Shown here one piece after another: positions 58,688 to 64,000 of a stretch of 64,000 nucleotides of DNA. The notes beneath the pieces were generated by a model that did no database searches, was not told the origin of the DNA, and saw only the letters and a program-made list of their open reading frames with translations. Both the position numbers and the translations under genes were made by a program. How positions within the stretch are numbered: the stretch's first letter is position 1; every line of letters begins with the position of its first letter. The DNA is from Rhodospirillales bacterium (GTDB taxonomy: Bacteria > Pseudomonadota > Alphaproteobacteria > Rhodospirillales > Defluviicoccaceae), in assembly GCA_016710335.1 (NCBI GenBank), contig JADJXQ010000003.1, forward strand, positions 368,004 to 432,003. The letters run 5' to 3'.

Positions 58688-60061
58688 ATGTCGAGAGCGT
58701 ACCAAACCGGCCTGGGGCTCGTCATCTTCAAGACACTGTGGCTTTCAAGTCTTGTTGTCATGTTCGTGCTCATGGCCGCGGCTTTGCCACGCGCCGAACC
58801 GGCGGATCCGCAGTCTGACGGGCGGGATGTCCTGCGCGCCGAGGCTTTGGCGGGCGATGGCGCGTCGCAGTTCCGGCTGGGGGAGACGCTTCTCAACGAT
58901 CCTGCGAACTTGGACGATCTTTTGGACGCTTACGCGTGGTTCGTGCTCGCCGACCGCAACGGCCATGCCCGCGCCCGCTATTACAAGCGCGGCATGGAAA
59001 ACGTCCTTGACGAACAACAGCAGGACCAGGTCGCGAAGCGGGTCGCGGAGTTGACGGCGGCGATGGAACAGGGACGGGTTCCGAACCCGGCCAGTGACAG
59101 CAAGGTTGCGGCGGCGGATGCGGCGCCTGCACCGGAGGACGACGCCGAACAGACGGAGAGCGGTGATGGGCCGACTGATGCTGAGTCCAGAAGCGCCGGC
59201 AGCCCGGAAGAACCGAAGTCTGCGGATCTGCAGGAGGCGCCGGGTGCGGCCGACGCCGCTGCTGCCTCGGCAGCCGATACCGATGGACCGGCGGAGCAGG
59301 GAGCAGAGCCGGCAACCGGGCCGGTAGCGGCAGATGAAAAAACCGTGCCGCCGACTGACGATGGCGACGGTGCAGAGGATCAACGGGCCGAACCTACGGC
59401 GCCCGATGAAGCGGAAACTCCCGCGAGCGGCGACAACGACAGCGCCGGTGGACCGGCGTCAGCCGCCGCCATCGAGGCAGATCAACCGCGCGCGGAAGAA
59501 CCCACGATGGAACCGCCATCCGCAATGGAGGAGTCGCGCCGCGGGGCGGATGATGCGGAGCCGAGGGATCAGCCATCCTCATCCGTCGACGGGAGGGTCG
59601 AGGAGGAGGCGCGCCGCGAGCACGAAGCTCCTGATGCGGCGGAGGACCGTCGCGACATTCAGGAACCGGCGACTCCCCCGGATGAGGCCGCGCCGGCGGC
59701 TCCCCCGGTTGAGGCCGCGCCGGCGACTCCCCCGGTCGAGGCCGCGCCGGCGGCTCCCCCGGTTGAGGCCGCGCCGGCGGCCGTGGCCGCCTTCGATCCG
59801 GGCCCGCTGATTGTTCGCGGCCGGGCGCTGCTCGCTCAGGGGGATATCGTCTCGGCCCGTGCGCTGTTCGAACTGGCCGCCGACAACGGCAGCGGCGAAG
59901 CCGCCCTGCTCACCGGAAAGACCTACGACCCAAGGTTCGTCGCCGATCATAAGGCAGTGGGCCTTCGGGGCGACGCGGAGCAGGCCCGTCGCTGGTACCG
60001 CACGGCGATCAGCATGGGCGCAACCGAGGCGCAAGCGGCGCTGGACGGCCTCTCTCCATGA
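58688..60061 (+). CDS. Sel1/TPR-like protein with long acidic Ala-Pro-Glu linker
   Basis: About 457 residues; the ATG at 58688 has GGGGG five bases upstream, and an ATG one codon earlier is possible. It has an N-terminal membrane anchor or signal (LVIFKTLWLSSLVVMFVLMAAALP), then a Sel1-like helical unit (GDGASQFRLGETLLNDPANLDDLLDAYAWFVLADRNGHARARYYKRGM). A ~230-residue disordered acidic segment rich in Ala, Pro, Glu and Asp includes 3.6 copies of EAAPAAPPV. A second Sel1-like unit closes the protein (RGRALLAQGDIVSARALFELAADNGSGEAALLTGKTYDP, then EQARRWYRTAISMGATEAQAAL). It probably spans the periplasm as a scaffold. Function unknown. Confidence 0.7.
   Translation: MSRAYQTGLGLVIFKTLWLSSLVVMFVLMAAALPRAEPADPQSDGRDVLRAEALAGDGASQFRLGETLLNDPANLDDLLDAYAWFVLADRNGHARARYYKRGMENVLDEQQQDQVAKRVAELTAAMEQGRVPNPASDSKVAAADAAPAPEDDAEQTESGDGPTDAESRSAGSPEEPKSADLQEAPGAADAAAASAADTDGPAEQGAEPATGPVAADEKTVPPTDDGDGAEDQRAEPTAPDEAETPASGDNDSAGGPASAAAIEADQPRAEEPTMEPPSAMEESRRGADDAEPRDQPSSSVDGRVEEEARREHEAPDAAEDRRDIQEPATPPDEAAPAAPPVEAAPATPPVEAAPAAPPVEAAPAAVAAFDPGPLIVRGRALLAQGDIVSARALFELAADNGSGEAALLTGKTYDPRFVADHKAVGLRGDAEQARRWYRTAISMGATEAQAALDGLSP
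59684..59780 (+). repeat. 27-bp tandem repeat, about 3.6 copies, in the Sel1-like gene
   Basis: Units start at 59684, 59711, 59738 and 59765 (the last partial), each coding for EAAPAAPPV or EAAPATPPV. Copies differ at one to three bases, so they are recent duplications. Because 27 is a multiple of three, copy number changes keep the reading frame and vary the linker length. Confidence 0.9.
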
Positions 60062-60139
60062 CCTGACGCCGACCGCAACCTGCAACGGCCCGCCCGCCGT
60101 CTGGTCACGCGGTATCGAGCGGCGCGCGTCGGCGTCCCG

Positions 60140-61171
60140 TCATTGTCCTTCAGTGGCGGCGGGTTCGGAGCGGTTCGCGTTGAGCCAGTCCTCCGCCGGG
60201 GCGAAGCGCCGCCAGCCCGGGACCTCCGCGCCAAGGTTGACATCCTGCCATTTCGGGTGGCGGGGAGGCTGCCGGAACGCCGCGATGTTGTCGAAAAAGC
60301 CGCGAACGAACGTGGCTGTCTTTTCGTAACGGGGATGCTGCGCATCCCAGTTGTAGACGGCCATGACTGCACCGACCGCGATCGTCGGGACGGCGTCCCC
60401 GTCGCCGATCAGCGCGGGGTAGTCTTCGTGCCGAAGCCTCCCCGGCAGATACGTTTCGAGTAGCGCCGGGCTCGGCGGGATCGGCACGAAATGGAGGGCG
60501 CTATCGCCGCCCACGTCGGCGAAGAGGCGCGCCGGCTTGCCTGCCACATAGACCAGCGCGTCGATCTCGCCCGCCTTCAGCTTTTCCAGCGCCAGCGCCT
60601 GATCGAAGTGGGTCGGCTCCACGTCGATCCCGAGGGACTCGAACACTGTCGTCGCGGTCATGAACGTGCCGCTGCCCTTGACGTCGAAGTTCACCTTGCG
60701 CCCTGCCAGATCCTCGACGCCGCTGATGTCGGCGCCGGCGAGCAAATGGAATTCCTCGTTGTAGAGCTTGGTGATGTAACGAATGCGTTCGTGGATCGTC
60801 GGGTGGGTGCGGGTGTTCTCCATGAAGCGCAACACATCCGACTGGACGATGGCGACGTCGACGCCCTTCAAATACAACACGTCCGTGATGTTCTGAACCG
60901 AGCCCTTGCCGAGGATCGCCAGCACCCGCAGCGTCTGATCCTCCCGGTCCAGCACGTCGGCCAGATCGGCGGCGATGCGGATGTAGGTGCCGGAGACGCC
61001 CCCCGCGACGATGCCGACTGTGCCCTGATTGACCTGTTCGCGAAGCTGCAGCGCCACCCGGCCTCCGTCCTGCGCCTGCGCCGCTCCGGCAAAGCCGAAA
61101 CCGCCAACGCCGAGCACGCCCAGGCCGAGAACCCCGAAGCATGCCGCCAGTATTGCCCACCGTCGTTTCAT
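60140..61171 (-). CDS. TAXI-family TRAP transporter binding protein
   Basis: A 343-residue periplasmic protein with a signal peptide (MKRRWAILAACFGVLGLGVL, cleaved near AQA-QD at 34). TAXI hallmarks are NQGTVGIVAGGVSGTYIRIAADLADVL near 48, LAILGKGSVQNITDVLYLKGVDVAIVQSDVL near 85 and LAGRKVNFDVKGSGTFMTATTVFESLG near 155. TAXI proteins feed TRAP permeases with C4-type or other acids. No fused DctQM permease gene lies beside it, so it is an orphan in this window. It is convergent with the Sel1-like gene. Confidence 0.88.
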   Translation of the reverse strand: MKRRWAILAACFGVLGLGVLGVGGFGFAGAAQAQDGGRVALQLREQVNQGTVGIVAGGVSGTYIRIAADLADVLDREDQTLRVLAILGKGSVQNITDVLYLKGVDVAIVQSDVLRFMENTRTHPTIHERIRYITKLYNEEFHLLAGADISGVEDLAGRKVNFDVKGSGTFMTATTVFESLGIDVEPTHFDQALALEKLKAGEIDALVYVAGKPARLFADVGGDSALHFVPIPPSPALLETYLPGRLRHEDYPALIGDGDAVPTIAVGAVMAVYNWDAQHPRYEKTATFVRGFFDNIAAFRQPPRHPKWQDVNLGAEVPGWRRFAPAEDWLNANRSEPAATEGQ

Positions 61172-62061
61172 GACCCGCCGTGCCCCCTCATGACACCGTT
61201 TTCAAGCTCGCATGACCCCGCCATACTATCCCCCACGCCGCCCCCAAGTCACACGTCTTGCGCCCGCGTTGCGGACTCCGGCTCGCGGCGACCATGTCAG
61301 GGCAGAGCCCCCGCCCCGCCTCCCGATTCGCACGCCCGCAGGGGGCGCCACTGTTCCCCAAAGGAATCGGGCGAATGGGGTCGGCGGCAATAACGGTTGC
61401 GAGGTCGTCCCGGTTGTCCCATGCGGCGAGGTCGGGTGTTGACCCGGAGCCGTAATACTGATCGTCCCAGCGCTTCGTCTGATCCCAATTGACATAGCAG
61501 ACATGGATTGAGACCTTCTGCGGCGTTTCAGGCTCCAAACGACCACAACGGCCCTAGGAGGGTAATTGAGAATGCCCAAGGCGAAACATTTGACCCGGGT
61601 TATGTTTCACATTGTTGTGTCGCGGATATACGGTAGTATTGTGAAAGCACGCTAAATCGATATCGCTGCCCGAAAAGCTGAAACAGAATTGGTAATTCTG
61701 TTTCAGAGATCCGTATCAGGAAAACCGATCTGATATGCACCGAGCCCGTCTGGAATGCCTCCTGCTTCCACCAGTTGATCTTTGCGTCGGCTGCTCCCTT
61801 GGGCGTGAGCAGAGCCGAATCGGTGCCTCTGGTGAGCCTAACTGGACACCTCGAAATACCGGTTAATTGAGGCCTGCCGGAGTTGTACGATAGGTGTCCC
61901 TTCTGAGGAGAAGTCGTTTTTGGCCTAATTTGCGGGTTTTCCGGCTGTTTTGGTTGCTTTTTCGAACTGGCCACCATTGGTGTGGAGTATGAATGACCCA
62001 CAATATGTTGTGGCCCCCCGGTGAAGTTCCGGGTAGTATCAAGGCCGGCGGAGGGAGTGCG
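61172..62061. other. Long gene-poor junction upstream of the ietAS-like pair
   Basis: About 890 bases hold no frame I can relate to a protein. From about 61570 the sequence becomes clearly less GC-rich than the rest of the window. It contains a perfect 13-bp-arm palindrome (61678-61706) and an 8-bp inverted repeat, GGACACCT at 61844-61851 with AGGTGTCC at 61892-61899. A 133-residue reverse frame (61600-62001) has no recognisable features. I read this as the junction between core genome and an acquired segment. Confidence 0.5.
61678..61706. repeat. Perfect palindrome, 13-bp arms, 3-base centre
   Basis: CTGAAACAGAATT (61678-61690) is exactly complementary to AATTCTGTTTCAG (61694-61706), with GGT between. 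No T-run follows, so it is not an ordinary terminator. It could be an operator, a recombination or insertion-element end, or a strong RNA hairpin in the leader of the downstream pair. Confidence 0.9.
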
Positions 62062-63048
62062 ATGGCACGCGGCGAACTAATGAAAAAGCTGCTCCTGAGC
62101 TACGGTCGTGACGATGAGTTCCGGACCGTGGTGGAGCAAATCATTGACGAAGAAGAGCAGAAGAACAATCGCGTTTTGGCCCGGTCGTTGCGCAAAGCGT
62201 TGGAAGGCGTGGCGGCTAGGCCTCAATCGAAAGGATTGACGCGTCTTATCTCTTTTCCTGATGACGCAAACGAGTTCATCCAGCGGGTCGAGCCACGTTA
62301 CCGTGCCGAAGATATCCTTCTGAGCAGTGAGAACGTGAGGCTACTCTCCGGAATGATCGAAGAATTCCGGCGGGCAGAGGTGATCAAACGTCATGGTTTG
62401 CCGGTTCGATCGAAGCTGCTGTTTTGTGGCCCACCGGGGACTGGCAAAACGCTGTGTGCTGAGGTTTTCGCCGGCAAGCTCGGGATGCCGTTTTTTCACG
62501 TCAAACTCGACCGGCTAGTTTCATCCTTTCTGGGCGAAACAGCGACAAATATTCGCAAGACGTTCGAGTTCGCGCGTCGTCAGCCTTGTGTTCTGTTCTT
62601 CGATGAGTTCGATGCGATCGCGCGTTCCCGTGAGGAAGGCAACGATCACAGCGAGTTGCGTCGAGTGGTCAACAGCTTACTGATCTTTATCGATCAGATT
62701 CAGCCTGGCGGGTTTTTGATTGCAGCGACCAATCTCGACAGCCACCTTGATCCTGCGATCTGGCGGCGATTTGATGAAGTGGTCTGGTTCGATCATCCTG
62801 ACGAGGTAATGGTCCGGAGATATGTAATCAATGCGTTTAAGAATACGGCTGTCGATTTTGAAGTCGAAGATGTTATCCAGAGTCTCGCAGACTATTCCTA
62901 CGCGGAGTTAGAGAAGATCTGCAATCAGGCAAAGAAACTTTCTTTGCTCGACCACCGGAAGTCGATCTCAAAGAAGGATTTTCGCGAGGCGGTCCGCTAT
63001 GCCGAACGGCGACGGTTGCGTATAAGGAAGCTGACCAATCAATCGTGA
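62062..63048 (+). CDS. ietA: AAA ATPase, IetA-like (anti-phage / plasmid stability pair)
   Basis: A 328-residue AAA+ protein from the ATG at 62062, with GGAGGGAG at good spacing; the frame is open to 61993. An N-terminal helical region (MARGELMKKLLLSYGRDDEF) precedes the ATPase core. The core has Walker A LLFCGPPGTGKTLCAEVFAG near 123, pore-loop-like region FHVKLDRLVSSFLGETATNIRK, Walker B PCVLFFDEFDAIARSREEG near 175 and sensor/arginine-finger stretches GGFLIAATNLDSHLDPAIWRRFDEV. Gene pairing with a subtilisin-like protease is that of ietAS, described as a plasmid-stability pair on an Agrobacterium Ti plasmid and as an anti-phage system. Codon and base use are less GC-rich than in neighbours, suggesting transfer. 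Confidence 0.8.
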   Translation: MARGELMKKLLLSYGRDDEFRTVVEQIIDEEEQKNNRVLARSLRKALEGVAARPQSKGLTRLISFPDDANEFIQRVEPRYRAEDILLSSENVRLLSGMIEEFRRAEVIKRHGLPVRSKLLFCGPPGTGKTLCAEVFAGKLGMPFFHVKLDRLVSSFLGETATNIRKTFEFARRQPCVLFFDEFDAIARSREEGNDHSELRRVVNSLLIFIDQIQPGGFLIAATNLDSHLDPAIWRRFDEVVWFDHPDEVMVRRYVINAFKNTAVDFEVEDVIQSLADYSYAELEKICNQAKKLSLLDHRKSISKKDFREAVRYAERRRLRIRKLTNQS

Positions 63049-63056
63049 GGAACTAA

Positions 63057-64000
63057 TTGCCCCAGTTCAATCACCTTCAGTTGGTGCGTCTGCCCGAGAG
63101 GTTTGAGCGACGCAAGACCGGTAGACCTCCTCCGGTCCCAAGGCAGGGGGGCGGCCACGGCGCCAGAGTGCGCCAGGAAATCGATCAGGCAATCGCCGAT
63201 CAGAGGGCGCAGCAACGCCCCCCGCAATTCGTCGACCCATCTCTAATACTGCGTGTTCAAATGCATGGCCTCCCGATGGAGGAAGATTGGGAGCGGCTCG
63301 GACTGACGCTTCTGGCGACCGATGACGACAATACGCTCGTCCTGTTCTCTTCGAACGACGATCTGAGGGATTTTCGCACGCGACTGGATGCCTATGAGGG
63401 CGTTATCCCAGAGGGCCAGGCGGGACGTCGCTACGAGGGGTTTATCAACCGCATTGGCGGCATTGGAACGATCACACCACGTGATCGGCTTGGTGTCCGA
63501 GCGAAAGAGGAAGGTTTTACCGAAGTAACGGATTTTCAGAACGAAGAACTCTACACTGTCGACGTCGAGCTTTGGGAAATCGGCCCGCAAGCGGCGCGAC
63601 GGGCGGTGGCGGAACAGATCATCGCATTTGTAGAGGACCGCGGCGGTGAGATGTTCGATCACTACACGGGGCCCTCGATCACTATTGTTCGCATTCAGGC
63701 AAGGGGCGATGCGATCCGCCCGCTCCTATCGATCCCGCAAGTGGCTTTCGTAGACTTACCACCACAACCGGACCTTCGGGCGAACGAACAGGTGGCCGTA
63801 GCGCTTGACCAGGTTCCGGATGTTGCGCCAATCGATCAGGATTTGCCTCTGATAGCCGTTCTCGATAGCGGCGTGAACTACCACCCGTTCCTCGAAGACG
63901 CAATCGTGGCGCGTGAGGCGTTTCCTGCCGAACTCGGCGAGGCTGACGTTTGGGGCCACGGGACACCCGTCGCCGGGATCGCCGCGATGGGTGATCTGCG
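63057..64000 (+). CDS. ietS: Subtilisin-like (S8) serine protease, IetS-like, cut by right edge
   Basis: The frame starts at TTG 63057 and runs off the window after about 314 residues. The N-terminus reads LPQFNHLQLVRLPERFERRK, a typical opening for this protease group, and GAGGAA overlapping the preceding stop is the ribosome site, so the two genes are translationally coupled. A ~250-residue N-terminal region of unknown fold precedes the catalytic domain. That domain begins with the Asp motif LPLIAVLDSGVNYHPFLEDA (near 270) and the His motif VWGHGTPVAGIAA (near 300). The serine motif lies beyond the window. No signal peptide is present, so it acts in the cytoplasm, presumably held in check by the adjacent ATPase. 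Confidence 0.82.
   Translation, partial: MPQFNHLQLVRLPERFERRKTGRPPPVPRQGGGHGARVRQEIDQAIADQRAQQRPPQFVDPSLILRVQMHGLPMEEDWERLGLTLLATDDDNTLVLFSSNDDLRDFRTRLDAYEGVIPEGQAGRRYEGFINRIGGIGTITPRDRLGVRAKEEGFTEVTDFQNEELYTVDVELWEIGPQAARRAVAEQIIAFVEDRGGEMFDHYTGPSITIVRIQARGDAIRPLLSIPQVAFVDLPPQPDLRANEQVAVALDQVPDVAPIDQDLPLIAVLDSGVNYHPFLEDAIVAREAFPAELGEADVWGHGTPVAGIAAMGDL

Noticed and set aside
61600..62001. Reverse 133-residue frame in the island junction
   Set aside because: It crosses the perfect palindrome and has no domain, signal or convincing ribosome site; I could not link it to a transposase.
62062..63048. Reading the AAA ATPase as a housekeeping FtsH- or Vps4-like protein
   Set aside because: No membrane or peptidase domain is present, and the coupled subtilisin-like protease gene is characteristic of the ietAS pair.
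1..64000. tRNA, rRNA, CRISPR arrays, complete insertion sequences, selenocysteine recoding in the formate dehydrogenase
   Set aside because: No tRNA-like cloverleaf, regular spacer arrays or transposase frames were noticed in the gaps, and the formate dehydrogenase uses an ordinary TGC cysteine codon at its active site.

Overview
The window is one continuous, GC-rich stretch, roughly two-thirds G+C by eye. It looks like a chromosomal segment of an alphaproteobacterium, most likely a Rhodospirillales-like lineage. The evidence is the divergent recG / sdhE-mfd arrangement, an RpoH with an intact RpoH box, the TIGR02186-TauE pair, TRAP transporters of the DctPQM type, and the very GC-rich codon use that leaves long open shadow frames almost everywhere. 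I saw no rRNA, tRNA, CRISPR array or intact insertion sequence.

Layout. (1) 1-7586: a sugar-acid catabolic locus. An IlvD/Edd-type dehydratase (cut by the left edge) diverges from a DctPQM TRAP importer, followed by two complete kinase/aldolase pairs (KDPGal aldolase and KDGal kinase; KDG kinase and KDPG aldolase). (2) 7587-8486: a scar region with a truncated HNH endonuclease. (3) 8487-12702: two consecutive GT-C (GT39/ArnT-like) membrane glycosyltransferases. (4) 12833-15225: rpoH with a heat-shock-type promoter in front of it, a DUF1499 lipoprotein and a bacteriohemerythrin. (5) 15675-19455: phosphoribulokinase, transketolase and ribulose-phosphate epimerase, a Calvin/pentose-phosphate operon without RuBisCO in view. 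(6) 19539-28309: a HerA-like ATPase, a DUF1778/GNAT toxin-antitoxin pair, a UspA-TIGR02186-TauE operon, an ACT-domain regulator, a Nudix hydrolase, a haloacetate (fluoroacetate) dehalogenase, a DUF502 protein and a ZIP transporter. (7) 28384-34444: recG, sdhE and mfd. (8) 34458-35120: a DsbA/FrnE-like oxidoreductase.

(9) 35236-53789 is the most distinctive part. On the minus strand lie a processive family-2 glycosyltransferase, an Alg44/HlyD-like membrane fusion protein and a zinc-ribbon signalling protein that ends in a degenerate GGDEF-like domain; together they look like a polysaccharide synthesis and export module. Diverging from them is a sugar ABC importer operon whose -35 element is covered by a LacI-type operator. 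It is followed by a discoidin-domain glycosidase-like protein, a large GH94 phosphorylase, a GH1 beta-glucosidase and a GH144-like (PF10091) glucanase. I read this as a beta-glucan (candidate: beta-1,2-glucan) depolymerisation, import and phosphorolysis locus next to a polysaccharide synthase.

(10) 54107-58536: an NAD-dependent, molybdenum- or tungsten-type formate dehydrogenase (NuoE-NuoF fusion plus catalytic subunit). With the haloacetate dehalogenase and Prk/Tkt/Rpe it suggests flexible C1/C2 metabolism. (11) 58688-61171: an acidic Sel1-type repeat protein and an orphan TAXI-type TRAP binding protein. (12) 61172-64000: an AT-richer junction containing a perfect 13-bp-arm palindrome, then an AAA ATPase and a subtilisin-like protease (running off the right edge) that match the ietAS anti-phage / plasmid-stability pair. 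This end looks like the beginning of a horizontally acquired island.
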